This document shows positions 34,201 to 45,762 of a stretch of DNA of 64,000 nt, one piece after another (the stretch's first letter is position 1; each line of letters opens with the position of its first letter). The stretch is taken from NCBI RefSeq assembly GCF_027943255.1, contig NC_072892.1, forward strand, positions 167,464,792 through 167,528,791. Reading direction: 5' to 3'. The notes under the pieces were generated by a model that made no database searches, had not been told where the DNA came from, and was given only the letters and a program-made list of their open reading frames with translations. Origin of the DNA: Anastrepha obliqua (lineage: Eukaryota > Arthropoda > Insecta > Diptera > Tephritidae). Made by a program: the position numbers and the translations under genes.

Positions 34201-34228
34201 GGGTCCGTCGAATATGGGCAACCCTGTA
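33601..34228 (-). mobile_element. Deleted mariner-like element with TA-flanked TIRs
   Basis: The left end TACTGGGTTGCCCATATTAG and the right end, reverse-complemented, TACAGGGTTGCCCATATTCG are inverted repeats beginning at TA. Just inside the right end, TACAGGGTTGCC (34185-34196) faces GGCAACCCTGTA (34217-34228) as perfect 12-bp palindromic arms. The element is about 630 bp, half of a normal mariner. A related fragment is at 45129-45529. Confidence 0.85.
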
Positions 34229-36349
34229 TGATATATAAGTAGGTCAGGAGCACATAGCTCCTCGACGGCCGTTTTTTGTAAAAGTAAAAAATTATCTTTG
34301 TCGATTTCGTAGGCGCATTGATTGCTTGCAGTTAAATAGAAAATATTATTGTACAACGATATCTATTAATATGACTAGGGCTGTAAAAGTGGTGCAGCAC
34401 ACGCGCATAGGCGCTTGCGTAAATCCACAGTAGTTAAGATGGATTTTTTTTTGCTCCCCTGATTACTCAACATTTTTCTTGCCACTTACTTTATCTTTAA
34501 AGATTCTTTTACATTTGTAAGCGATTGCTTCAGCTGATAGTTTATTCTCTTCAATTGCTGCAACATTCTTAACACTCTTTTTCACTTTTTTTTTTTGTAC
34601 ACTCATAAGTTGCAACACCTACGCACTGGTATTATGTGGCAAACTTAGCGCCTACGATAAGCGGGTAGGCAATTGCTGTTGCAACCAACCAACATAGCCA
34701 ACACCAACGTAACAAAAGTTTTGCCTTTTCGCCTGCGCGCCTACATAGCAAAGTTGCAACATCTACGCGACGCCAACTTGATGAACTCTATGCTCAATGT
34801 ACATATGTATGTATGTATGTGCATATGCGAAAATGGCTATGTGGCACAACTGCAAAACCATGCGTCTACACTCCTGGCGGCACCTATCTTATAAATACAT
34901 ATAAATTTACCTATGTATGCATTTGTGTGCGTGTGCGTGTACGTGCAAGTTGCATCTGCTTCCTTATCCGCGTATTTTATTCGTGTCTTTAAGAACGCGT
35001 TTTGCCTTTGAAAATTTAATTAAAATTCCATCAAATTTAACTGAATGAAATGCGCATCTCCTTTCGCCTTTCGCATTCATTGCCTCCACAACTACACTAA
35101 AACGTACTCCATCCACATATTTTGCCGCCTTTATAGGTTCCACTTTGCGCTTCTACTGCCTGCCGTCCAGCTTTAACATTAAACGTCGTTACTCCACCTA
35201 GCAGCTGAAACATGGCAGTTTTATGCCTGCCGCCTAACTCGGTCTTCATTCCTTACCTATGTAGCCACGAGCAAAGCATTCGCATAGTCGTCGGTCTACT
35301 CATTGGATTGCTTATCGCTTTACATGCGAGTATTGACTGTCTGTACAGATTTACATAGAACATAGATTGAAGCCTGGCGCGCTGGGGAAATTTAATAACA
35401 TCTTTATGCAAATAACTTTTAACGCATTATTATGGATATCAGGTTCACTAACAACAACAACAAGCCATATATAATACATTCATGCATACAAGTAGTTCTA
35501 GCAAACAACAACCTGCATATGTGTATGTAGGTGTGTATGTATGCATGTATGTGTATATTCGCAAAACGACCTATCACGATAACAAACAGGCACTACTTCT
35601 TGTGCCATTGAGAGTCTTTATGTTATGCTTTCGAAAGCATGGAAATTAATAGGCATTACAGGATTTATTATAATTTACGAGCTTTACGCGCTTGAATCGC
35701 TTGAATCGCTAATGCATGAAGATTTGAGAAGATGCCATTTATGAATAGAGAGATGACGAATCGATTTATGAATACAACTCGTAGTAGGGCTCATGACTGT
35801 TTTTTAATGCCATTTGAGTGGCGCAAGTAATTTAAAATGATAGAAGTTGCCGTCAGATTTTTTCAAAAGGTTGCTGATTATACGCATTGCCGTCATCCGG
35901 TAAACTTTTTACATGGACTTTGAGTATGCTTACTTCCTGACCACCATCCGGCTTACATACCTATCAGTTGGGCGATGATGTGAGGTTAGTGGAGTGCTAG
36001 ACGAATAAGGTGAGGCGCGCAACATCTAACAGTGAAGCATCTGGTATGTTAACGCTCTCACAGTTGCTAGGAGAAGTTAGCAGCCCCTACGCAAGTGAAT
36101 GGTTTTAAGCAAAAACAAAAAAAAAGTGTACTTTAGCTCTTTGTCCTCGGTAAAAAAATTGAATACAAAAATCATGAAATACTATAAAGTCGCCGACGGT
36201 TTTTCTTACAACATTCAGCTACATTATTCAGTTGCTTTTGGAGACATAAGGTAACCGAAGGATATGAGATGGTAGAGATGAGCGCAGATGGATTTTCAAA
36301 TCATCAGCATAAAGAAAATATTTAGAAGTTGCAAAACAAGCAGATTTAA
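34229..36349. other. Unassigned DNA, possibly single-copy
   Basis: There are no transposon motifs. TATG runs lie near 34804-34822 and 35520-35555. Some CG-containing, pyrimidine-rich sequence at 34620-35300 could be conserved non-coding DNA, but this cannot be judged from one sequence. Confidence 0.4.
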
Positions 36350-36372
36350 GGGGGGGGGGGGGGGGCGGGGGG
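36350..36372 (+). repeat. Poly-G tract, G16-C-G6
   Basis: Sixteen consecutive G, one C, then six more G lie immediately before the TIR element. Such a run is exceptional in this AT-rich window. Confidence 0.95.
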
Positions 36373-37075
36373 CTAAGGGATAAACGCTAAAAAAAACACT
36401 TTTTTCATGAATTTATTGTAGCGAAACGGTTCAAGTCAGTTTATTAAATTGTTTGTTGCATATTATAAAGTAACATTTCAAGAATATTTGATAAAATTTC
36501 CATGTCAAAATATTGCAAAATGAGCGAATGAGAGCACATTTACGTAGACGTCTTTTCAAAAATACATTTTGCAGCAGTCAGCACATCTCAGCGTAGAATC
36601 ATCTGAAATCAAAAAAATCGAATAATTTAGTTAAAGTATGAGTTAAACTTCCCCCCAACGTTTATTTTGACGATTTATTTTCATTTTCAGCCATTTGGTA
36701 GTCGTTTGAAGTAAAAAGTGACTTTTGACGAAAAAATGCCGCCATATTGTAGGTGTAAAACCACCTTAATATAAAAAAATGGCGAAAAAAAAACGTTGGC
36801 GGGAGGTTTTTTATATGTAAAATATGTGTGCAAAATTTCAAAAGGATCGGTTGAGTAGTTTTCAAATGCCAATGACTACGCACTTTAAAAAAAAAGGTTC
36901 GAGAAAACCGCGTTTAAAGTTTTAAGTTATCTCGGCAGATGTTTGAGGCGGCTCGGCTTTATGCTCTATAACTTAAAATGTTTTGCTCGGATTGACTTAA
37001 AATTTTAACACGGTATTTTTGAAATGTTTTACTACAATAACATGCAAAAAAAAAATCGATTTTTATCCCTTCTAA
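36373..37075. mobile_element. Non-autonomous TIR element
   Basis: The left end CTAAGGGATAAACGC and the right end, reverse-complemented, TTAGAAGGGATAAAAATCG share AAGGGATAAA. Near both ends lie A runs followed or preceded by CATG. The interior has no coding motif. Phrases such as GTGTGCAAAATTTCAAAAGG and ATCGGTTGAGTAGTTTTC are typical of short non-coding DNA transposons. The target-site duplication was not resolved. The superfamily is unknown. Confidence 0.5.
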
Positions 37076-37081
37076 CAAAGA

Positions 37082-38415
37082 TACAAGAATTTAAAGAAAG
37101 AAGGAGATCTCAGAGACTGCAACAACTGGAAAGGCATCTGCGTGCTACCTATGATTGCTAGATTCTCAACCGGCTGCAAATCCATCTGCCAGTGTCTATA
37201 TGGACTCTTTTGCGCTGATCAAATAAACACTACTAGTTGAGTATAGGTCTAAGCTGCATTTGCTTTTTATGGACTTTGAAAAAGCCTTCGACATTATCAA
37301 TCGGGAAGCCACCTCGTCTGGGAACCAGATAAGCTAATTGCTCTGGTAAGGAAGAGTTACAGAGATGCTAGCTGTTACGTTCTGCCTTGTACAAAGGGGC
37401 CATGCTTTCTCCGCCTTTCCAGGTGCTGAGCGGTGTACGACAAGGATACATTTTGTCGCTTATGTTGTTTCTTCTTGTTTTCGAGGTCGTGGAGGTACGG
37501 GGTACGGTGCACTAGATAGGGCTAGTTTACTGGGGCGGCAGCTCTTGGTCAGGAAAAACCCGAGTCATTCCATGGAAATGGGCTTCAAGGACGTCATGTG
37601 CGCTGCTTTCAGTAAAGAAAATCAGCATGAAGACATTCATTAGCAGATAAACAATCAATCAATCTCAGGTATACGCGACATATGCGGATGATATCTGCTT
37701 ACTTTCTTGCATGCAAGTGCTTAATCAAGCCATGCATGCAGCTTTTATTCAAGGTACCGGTCTCAAGATCAACGCTATAAAAAGGAAAGCGCAGCATCTC
37801 AATGAGGTCACATCAGAAACGGTTGCAGTGGACACACAGCAATATGAAAGTGTAGAGAACTAGAGGCGGCGGTTCTGAGGTACATGTTGAGTGTAGAATT
37901 AACAAAGTTATTTCATCATTTGGCATCTTTGCGTCTTTGTCGCGAAATAACAACATCAGCCTTCATACAAAATTGCGCATATTTAACATAAATGCCAAAT
38001 CTGGCCTTCTATGTGGTGGGACTACATGGAAAGTAACCGCGGTAATCACGAGATTCCTGTAAATGCTGCTTGCGCCGTATTTTGCGAATTTTTTGTTCTC
38101 GTACAATATCCACCTCCGACCTGCTAAAAAAGAAGCTAACCAGCTTGGCGTGGTGACTGAAATTCGAGAAAAGGAAGTGGCAGTGTATAGGATATGCGCT
38201 TAGGAAAAGTGGTGACAATATTGCTAGGCATGCTCTGCGTTGTAGCCCCTTCTAACAAGCTGGCCGAGGAGTGGATAGGCCACTTACCACCAGGAGACGC
38301 TCAAAAAAAGCTGAAATGAACGCTCTTGGTCTCAGCAAGAACTGGGATGTATGGCTCAACCGTGTCCATTGGCGAAGAGGCGTAGTTGACGCCCTATGCT
38401 CCAATAGGAGTTAAG
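37082..38415 (+). pseudogene. Decayed non-LTR reverse transcriptase
   Basis: The following RT motifs appear in order, with stops and frameshifts between them: KKEGDLRDCNNWKGICVLP, LHLLFMDFEKAFDIINREA (RT motif A, with the first catalytic Asp), VSGVRQGYILSLMLFLLVFE (motif B), TYADDICLLS (motif C, YADD) near 37678-37707, then the thumb KLRIFN.NAKSGLLCGGTTW. A C-terminal tail runs through EIREKEVAV and the GRGVDRPLTTRRRSKKAEM-like arginine-rich stretch to RVHWRRGVVDALCSNRS and a stop at about 38413. It is RTE-like, but the clade is uncertain. No endonuclease domain was seen upstream. Confidence 0.75.
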
Positions 38416-38436
38416 AGAAAAATATCGAAGCATGTA

Positions 38437-38535
38437 GTATGGGTGCGCGGCCTCGGTAGTCTAGTGTAAGTGCACTAGCCTGCCATCCCAGAGGGTGTAA
38501 GTTCGAATCCCACGACAAGCACGGTCCTCGCACTT
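38437..38535 (+). mobile_element. tRNA-like sequence (possible second SINE family)
   Basis: GGCCTCGGTAGTCTAGTG resembles a Pol III A box and GTAAGTTCGAATCCCACG a canonical B box about 40 bp later. The middle (CTAGCCTGCCATCCCAGAG) looks like a Gly/Asp-type anticodon arm. The acceptor arms do not pair well, so I do not call a functional tRNA. A tRNA-derived SINE head or a tRNA pseudogene is more likely. Confidence 0.5.
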
Positions 38536-38930
38536 TTCCAAATTTACCTACTTTCCCTATTTCTATACAAAACAAAAAAAAAAAGTGCGTGTGTAATAGA
38601 AGTTAAATTTTCAAGGCAGACAAAGAAAAAGGGAGAGACCCGAGAGAAAATGAGAGAGAGAGAGAGAAAGAATATATATCTAAATAAATTCACAACATTT
38701 GCAGAGAATACAAATAGACAAAATTTACAAAAAACCGAGAAGGGTCGACCGCCGGATACAAACCGTGGCATCAACGCGCACTTCTCCGAGAGTTTATCAC
38801 CCGCACAAACGCAGCGATTCCAGGACCGCAGCAACGGCACAAATTACCGCAAGGCAATACCAATAAATCCGACGCCGGAATGGATAGCACTTTATAGTAC
38901 GCACAAGGACTAGCCAGGAAACGGAAATAA
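38536..38930. other. Unassigned DNA with a GA repeat
   Basis: A (GA)n run lies at 38651-38667. An 87-codon open stretch (38650-38913, plus) includes GRPPDTNRGINAHFSESLS, which is less repetitive than most here but not recognised. Confidence 0.35.
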
Positions 38931-39075
38931 GCGCCAAAAAGTAGGGACCAAAAAAAAAAAACGCCAAAAAAATTGTGACCAAAAAACGTACCAAGGAAAT
39001 ATAACGCCAAAAAGTAGGCACCAAAAATATATTTCCTACAAGTTTGCACCAACAAACAAGCGCCAAAAAGTAGCA
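38931..39075 (+). repeat. Short degenerate minisatellite, GCGCCAAAAAGTAG core
   Basis: CGCCAAAAAGTAG or a close variant appears near 38931, 38973, 39003 and 39060, mixed with GACCAAAAAA variants. The spacing is irregular. Confidence 0.6.
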
Positions 39076-40084
39076 GTGTTACTTCTCACTAGAAATTAGC
39101 AACCACAAGGCAAAACTCAGGAAAAATAGCCTAAATTGTATCTAAGATATATATAAGGTATAGCTCTCTCTCTCCTTTTTCTCTACGTTATATCTTTTTT
39201 CTCTCTCGCGGAACGAAAATGCCCAAAACGTTGCATGTCCTTGAAATTTTACTCTCCATTCTCGCTCGTCCATCGACGCCTAAGAAGTTTCACTTTAAAA
39301 ACAGAAATTATTCCTCATCCCCCCAGGCTTGGAGTTCTTGAAGAAAAAAATTCCAGCATTCACTACTGTGTTTTTCAAATGGAAATTTTTTTGGGGATCT
39401 GCCGATCTCTCAAATATACTTGTATTCGTCTACAACAACGTTGAATTTTCATACAATTTTCACATTACATTTGCAAATATTCAAATTTTCATTAAATTTT
39501 ATTTGACACTGCCAAATATTAATCTAATTGTTAACTAACTGTACTGGACCCCAACATTTAAGTCTTAGTTTCCTCTACTATATGCGTGTCTAGAATATCA
39601 TTGTGAGCACTAAACAGAAAATCGGCGTTACGCTTTAGAGTAAGCAAAGCAAAAAATAAAAAAAAAATCTAACTCATCGGCATCAATAACTAAAAACCAG
39701 CTGTTGGCTGTTGTAATAAAATAGCATAAAATGTCTGTACACTTAATGCTTTTTATTTGAAATATTTGACACAATTTTCAAGCAGCGACCACTTGGCAGC
39801 TAAAGTGAAAAAGCGAAACATCCATCGAATGTGCAAGAGGGGCACGTCAAGTCACGTAATTATTGCTTACATAAAAGCACCAACAACAGCAAGAACTACA
39901 GCACAAAACCTGACTGCTGCAACAGCAAAAAGTTAGATGCAATTTATTTTTGTTGTTGTCAACATGTTGCAAACGTTGTTCTTACACGCACGCATGTACT
40001 ACATACCATATACCTACACATACACATGCTTATGCGCTTATCTGTATGTGCATATTACCCTGCAGAAAATTTTAACAGTTCCAG
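39076..40084. other. Unassigned DNA
   Basis: Pyrimidine-rich CTCTCT runs lie near 39165-39205. No gene was recognised. Confidence 0.4.
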
Positions 40085-40510
40085 TCTGGAGTAAAACTGG
40101 GGCAAAGCTGGGGAGAGCGAGTTTGCAGTTATTAGTGGTTTGCGTCATCTCTGTATTTTCCGTGTAAGAAAATGTCATTTATCGAACGCTGTTTTGAAGG
40201 CTCCACCTATGGCGCGCTCTCGCCAATTTTACAACAGCTGCTCAAAATCAGTATACATTTTATTGAAATCTACCAAGCGGTTTTTAAGTAACGGTGATCA
40301 CCAGTTCAAAAAACATAGTTTTGAGATAAACACATTTAAAGTTTTGCTATCTGCTCCGGAGCGCCCTTTGTTAATTGTTGAATAACTCAAAAAGTATTTG
40401 TCGGACTCACTTCAAATTTTCACACAATATTTCTAAGATATTACACTTTCACAAAATGATAAAAAAAAATTCAAATTTTTTTGAAAATTCTGACTACCCT
40501 TAACTCTTTA
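40085..40510. mobile_element. Possible degenerate non-coding DNA transposon
   Basis: The right part (AAAGTTTTGCTATCTGCTCC, then AATAACTCAAAAAGTATTTG and TTTTGAAAATTCTGACTACC) parallels, block by block but not base by base, the right half of the TIR element at 36373-37075 (AAAGTTTTAAGTTATCTCGG, CTCTATAACTTAAAATG, ATCGATTTTTATCCC). It may be a related family. The left boundary is not visible. Confidence 0.3.
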
Positions 40511-40964
40511 AATGTAGTAGGTTTTCGTTCTCAGACGATTTGAGAATGATTTATCTAACCACTAAAATATCTTAATTCAATTCTCAACAAGTTTATAAAA
40601 AACTGGTGTTGCCATATTGTGCCTTGAAACTTATGTATCAATAGATTTTCTTCCTACAGTCTTCAAGTTGAAGCGTTTACCTTACTTTAATAAATAAAGG
40701 AGTCGCTTCAGTTTCATTCGTCTGCTTTGCACTCTATAATTCTCACAGTGCTTATTCAACAAGCGGCAAGCGTTTGCAGATCATTAACGAGTTCAACGCT
40801 GAACTAAGAGGTGGTGATCTTGGAGCAGATAATCTTGAAGCGCTTTGCCGTCCTATAAATAAAATAAATATAAAATATTTTAAAAATACATAAAGACTAA
40901 TGTCTACAGAATGATATTTGAATGAATTGAATTATTACACAAATACACACTTTACTTTACTGTT
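40511..40964. other. Unassigned DNA
   Basis: One plus-strand frame near 40700-40870 reads SGKRLQIINEFNAELRGGDL followed by GADNLEALCR. It has coding-like composition but no recognised family. Confidence 0.3.
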
Positions 40965-41967
40965 ACTTGATCGAAAAGTTCCCGGAATATATTCAGTAAA
41001 TTCAAAATACCAGTTCATTCCTCAAAAGTGATATTATGGACTTCAAAGTACTCCCCAGCATTTGCAACGATTTATGCCAGCATTTGATCCAGTTCTCGAA
41101 ACACTTTTGGTATAGCCATGCGAGTCGTCTTCGATTCTTCCATTACTTCCTTTCAGCAGCCACAACGCGTTCTCATAGTGGTTTTTTGACTCGATCAAAC
41201 AGATAACGATGGCTCCAATGGCTGTTGGGTGGTATTTCTTTTGTTTTTGGTCAAAAATTCATGGATAATAGCGGCACCCAGCGCCGGTGCGTAATCGTCG
41301 TGCAAAATCCTCGAGTTGTATTTCACAAATTCTTCCATTTTTTGTGAATTGCTTCCCACAAACATCTCATAACGCCCAAATAATAGTTCTTATTAACTGT
41401 CTGACCTTCTTTCTGGTGTACAGTACCGTTGTAATCCATAAAAACCCTGAGCAACGCTTTCTTTTTAGACTAAAAACCACGTCGTTTTTGGTCTTGGTTC
41501 ATTCGGAGCTCTCCACTTACTCGTCTGATGTTTGGATCGTACACAGAAACCCGCGTGTCGAACACAGAAACCTACGTCTCGTCTCCAGTAATTATGCGTT
41601 TGATGAATGCTGGTTGGGTTGGATTTAGCCTTAGAAGGCATGTCTTTGGCGATATCTACGCGGTCCCTTTTTGCATGAAATGCAGGTCTTTTTCAGCAAT
41701 AAGGCGCAAGCCCAAGTCATTAACTAGAATATCCTGAGCGTATCCAGAAGCAATGTTCAAGCCCGCTGCCAGTTCTCTGATGGTTTATTTGCTGTTATCC
41801 ACAAACTCTTCTTTCACTTTATTTGATGTTTTGATGATTGTTTCGATGGATTCACGAACTCACGATGCTAAACACAGATGTGGAACCCTAAAAACCCTAA
41901 AAAACAACTCGAATAAATTGGCTTAGAACGTCTCCTGATGGTTGTTCTGGGAACTTTTTGATTAAGG
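40965..41967 (-). mobile_element. Degenerate mariner element, rosa-like
   Basis: The left TIR TTGATCGAAAAGTTCCCGGA and the right end, reverse-complemented, CCTTAATCAAAAAGTTCCCA are imperfect inverted repeats. On the minus strand the frames give SNKVKEEFVDNSK, IRELAAGLNIASGYAQDILV, NDLGLRLIAEKDLHFMQK, pieces around the first catalytic Asp region (VFGSYTETRV on the opposite strand shows its decay) and a C-terminus VFRELDQMLA with VANAGEYFEVHNITFEE. The order matches rosa-type mariners. Many stops and frameshifts mean it is inactive. The region with the second and third Asp is partly deleted. Confidence 0.7.
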
Positions 41968-42065
41968 TGGTATTTTGATCGATTACAGATTAAAAGTGCA
42001 AATTGAAGAAAATCATTCAAGTGTTGAAAAAAAAGATGTAGCATTTTTTTTTAAATAAAAATTAA

Positions 42066-42347
42066 TAATTGGCGCATACACTTCTGTTAGGAGTTTCGCC
42101 GAGCTTCTGCTCCTATTTGAGGTGTGCGCGTCTTGATGTTGTCTCACAAATGCAACGGCAAATGGTTTCTATGAGGAGCTTTTTCGTGGCAGAAAATACA
42201 CTCGGAGGTTTGTCATTGCCTGTCGAGTGGCGACCGCAATTTGACAAAAAGCTTTTCTTCATTTTGGTATTTCATGCACAGAGATTCCAACCTGCGCACT
42301 TTCCAATGGTAGGCAGGCACCAATTCATTCGCCTACGGTGGCCAGCG
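42066..42347 (-). mobile_element. SINE copy, diverged
   Basis: Tail TTGGCGCATACACTTC, body GTCTTGATGTTGTCTCACAA and TGAGGAGCTTTTTCGTGGCA, B-box region AGAGATTCCAACCTGCGCAC and head CAATTCATTCGCCTACGGTG are in the family order. The B box has changed (GGTTGGAATC), so Pol III activity is doubtful. Confidence 0.8.
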
Positions 42348-42532
42348 CAAAATGTTGAAATTGATATTCAATTTTATCTACTGGGAATCCCTACCTCACG
42401 CGCGGTTGGACGAAGATTTTCTCTTGCGGCGCTTGTTGTTTTTGAGCACCGTGAACAGTCCAAGTAAATCCAGAAAAGTTAATAAGATGCTACACAAATT
42501 AAAACTCTCAAATTAACTGCCCACTCCTCTAC
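42348..42532. other. Unassigned spacer and LINE 3' UTR
   Basis: The part next to 42533 is probably the 3' UTR of the adjacent LINE, but its end is not marked. Confidence 0.35.
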
Positions 42533-43330
42533 CTACAATTCTTCTTTATAGCAACTTAATAGGTGGTCGCTTCTTAACACATCAGTGCGAAAGACCTCAA
42601 ACCTGATTCGAGCGAAGGCGGGGCAAACGCACAGGAAGTGGTCCGCCGTTTCATCCTCCTCTTCACATGCTGGGCAGAGTACACTGTCTGAGATGCCCAC
42701 CCTTTCCATGCGCTTCGCCCCCAGAAAGTGGCCCGTCATTAGTCCAACCAGCTGTCTGCAGTCCCCTCTGCTTAATGACAGGAAGGTTTGCGACAGTCGA
42801 TCGGACATGACAGGTAACATCAGTTTAGTCCATCTGCAGCCTCTCTCAGCCTGCCAAGCTCGCTTGTGGGGTGTAGTAACCCATTTGCTAATCGTGGCTT
42901 TGATGTCCGCAGAAGGGAGTGGCAAAACGGGCTCTGGGCCAAAGAAGTTGGCCTCAGAGCCCATCTAAGCTAAGGAGTCAGAGGTCTCGTTTCCCATGAT
43001 ACCCACGTGTCCCGGGACCCATGTTAGCATCAGGCTGTTATGTCTACCGACATAGTTCAGCTTAGATTTACAGGACTCGACTACGCCTGATGTGGTTGGG
43101 GGGCTGTCTAAGGCCATGAGTGCAGCTTGGCTGTCGCTGTAGACACATGTAGATCTGTAGACACATATAGATCTGCCTCTCCATTGGTTTTCCACAACAT
43201 AGTTCAGCGCTTCTTGAACTGCATACACCTCCGCTTGAAACACAGATGCATGCATTCCAGGAGCAAAATGCAGATTTGTCCTGCAGATCCCAGAGCAAAA
43301 ATGCGAAAAAATTACGATACCATACAAATA
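42533..43330 (-). pseudogene. RNase H LINE fragment with one stop and an 18-bp duplication
   Basis: Two stretches in the same frame are separated by one TAG near 42965. The first includes HASVFQAEVYAVQEALNYVV (RNase H Glu), VYSDSQAALMAL (Asp), LTWVPGHVGIMGN and ETSDSLA (last Asp). The second has GSEANFFGPEPVLPLP, CRQLVGLMTGHFLGAKRMER and a terminal zinc knuckle (LCPAC...DHFLCVC). An 18-bp tandem duplication (43139-43156, 43157-43174) repeats RS.CVY just before the catalytic SDSQ. The first RNase H Asp motif (TDGS) was not found, so the copy is 5'-truncated at or just inside the domain. Confidence 0.85.
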
Positions 43331-45128
43331 TTGAGCCTCTTTTCAAGCCGAGCGTACTCACCCTGTCATCAGCTTAAGACACCGCAAGTGGTGAACCAGA
43401 AACAAATTCCCCCACTTAAGATTTTCCCTGCAGGGCAGTCACTGCTGTTGTTAGCGGTGTTTTTAATGTCATATGCATTGCGTATTTCTGTTGTTGTTGC
43501 CGCTGCTCTTCTAGTGACAGTCGGCAGCAAGACTAACAGCGCCAGTACTAACGAAGCCTACACAACCATAAAATAAACACAAATTCTGCGACAAAAACAG
43601 CAGCTAGCAAAAAAACAAAAAAAAAGAGCAGCATCGAAAAACGACTTGTAAAGTAGAAGGTGCGGCGGCGACAACAACCGGGGGCAAGTTGTGGCAAGGG
43701 GAATGGCTGGGAGCAATGAAGCGTGTTTCTGACGCAGGCAGTCAACGCTGGCTGCCAAGTGAATTGCTAAAAATCGCTTGACTGACATCGTTTCCGATGC
43801 TTATCGTTCATGTTAACAGCGCAAGCAACAAAGCAACAGCAACAGGAACAACGATATCAACCAGCCAAGAAACACTAAAAAGCACAAACCATTGGCAAAA
43901 CATAAACACAGCCACAGCGCACTAACATGAACATTAAAAAAACTACTGTACCAAAAAAAAAACAAAAAAAAAAGTTATAACAAAAAAGCTGCAGCATTTA
44001 ACATTTGCATCAGCGCAAGGAACGTGTGAAGGCGAGCAAATGTGCCGCTGTGATTTTTCACTTAAAGCATTTGCATACACACACACATATACTTGTGTCT
44101 GTATGTATGTATGTGTTGTGCTACAAACATTACAATGCATTGCCACGTTTCATTTCGACTCAAAATGATTTTACTTTCTTTAGCTTCAAGAATTTTTATT
44201 TTCCATTCCATTCAGCTTTGCGCGGCGCAAAGTACTATATGCTAAAGATTTAGTGGTTGCAACATCTTTACAAGCAAACAAATTTACATGCACACACTTA
44301 GTACCTCCATACAGCGCCAACTTTACATACATTTCGCTCTCCAGTTTGCAACGCTTTAGGGGAAAGTGAAATTTGTGATTTTTGCCGGTGTTTCGTTCCA
44401 CGACAATCATATTTTTTTTTTTATTCTCAAATCTACCCACAACGAATTGGGGTCCGCACTATGCATACCTTCACTTCCCTGTTGTGCTAAATATTTCCCC
44501 TCCATCAGCGCAGCGCCTTCATTTCATTTCTTCTTTGTTGGTCTCTTATTCGACAACACATTTCTGCAATCAGTCAGCAGTCTGCAAGTGGGTATCGATG
44601 GGGCTTGCGATCACTTACAGGACAACAGCAACCAACAGTTGTTGGAATGGCCTGAAAACGCACGTACTGGCAAAACGGGCACAAACATTTAAATGCATAT
44701 TTGCCTGCACGAGAAAGTGTTCTTGTTCAAGTGCTCTTAGCATGCAAAAAGGAAAAGTTGTAAAAGAGATAAAACGAAAAAAAAAAACCAAAGAACAACA
44801 ACAATAATGGCATGTGAAATGGTGGCACGACGTTTGACAAAGTCATATAGGGCGACGTTACCGCAAATGCGGAGGATATTTCGCGTTTTCTACAATACAA
44901 CAATACAACATTTTGTGTGGAATTTTCGCCCACCCACTCAATCGAGTCGGAGAACACTGTGAGAAAATGTGTAGTTGTACAGTTGTTTTCGCTGTTAATA
45001 GCAGATGTGAGAATATTGCCATAACTTTGGAAGCTCAACTGGAAAATATTAATTTTATTTATAATAGTATTATAAAATACCCCTTCTGTTCGCCTCTTCT
45101 CTGATCCCTATCTCTCTGTTTATCCAAC
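43331..45128. other. Unassigned DNA
   Basis: CA/TG and TATG repeats lie near 44075-44115, A-rich tracts near 43945-43975 and 44775-44795. Overlapping open stretches of up to 149 codons at 43127-43576 and 44366-44807 have no family motif; the first is partly the antisense of the LINE. Confidence 0.4.
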
Positions 45129-45529
45129 TGCTGAGAACGGCGATTTTGGGATGTCCTTGGCGATGTCTCAACACTGGCCCGTACAAGTGCAATATTCTCA
45201 TCCGATCGCCTTGGTCGGTTTTAATTTGGCCTCTTTGGAAAGAGCATCACCAGTCGAAAACCTTTCGTACAAATGTTTAATGGTGTTCTTAGAAGGCGCA
45301 CTTTTAACATTATTTAATTTTTTGTACGCACGTTGAGTTTTCACAATTGACTTCTTTTGTTGAATGTAAATTTCAACAATTTGGGAGCGGTCGCGTGGCG
45401 TGTACTGTTCCATGGTAAAAATCTGCTTGGACTGACGCTTCCAACGCGGTATGTCATTAAGCGATCTGACGTCTCTGTCAAAAGATACAGTGTTGACAGA
45501 TGGGTGCGTCGAATATTGGCAACCCTGTA
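45129..45529 (-). mobile_element. Mariner fragment, same family as 33601-34228
   Basis: The minus strand encodes MEQYTPRDRSQIVEIYIQQK, then KSIVKTQRAYKKLNNVKSAP and NTIKHLYERFSTGDALS, nearly identical to the other copy but without its 48-bp duplication. The right TIR (ATTGGCAACCCTGTA) and the inner palindrome arm (ACAGTGTTGAC, mutated) are present. The left end is cut off within the linker region. A short deletion after STGDAL shifts the frame. Confidence 0.8.
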
Positions 45530-45762
45530 CACAGTTTAAGCTATCTCATTGATTATCGAATATTTGCTCAGCGGGTCATTGCTTTCTCTTCCCAAAATCA
45601 TTATCTAATCTCTTTCTCTTCATTATATTTCTCACACATCTGTGCTTACTTTTGTTATCAGCCACATCAGCAGGTGTTTGAGATCTTGTTGAGCTCCACA
45701 ACGAATACAGCGAACTACCAAGACAATCTCTGTGAGTCTATGCTCGCATTGCCTACCGAATT
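45530..45762. other. Unassigned DNA; 3' part may be LINE sequence
   Basis: No clear motif. It runs into the retroelement fragment downstream. Confidence 0.3.

Noticed and set aside
38437..38535. Functional tRNA gene
   Set aside because: A and B boxes are present but the acceptor arms do not pair, so a pseudogene or SINE head is the better call.
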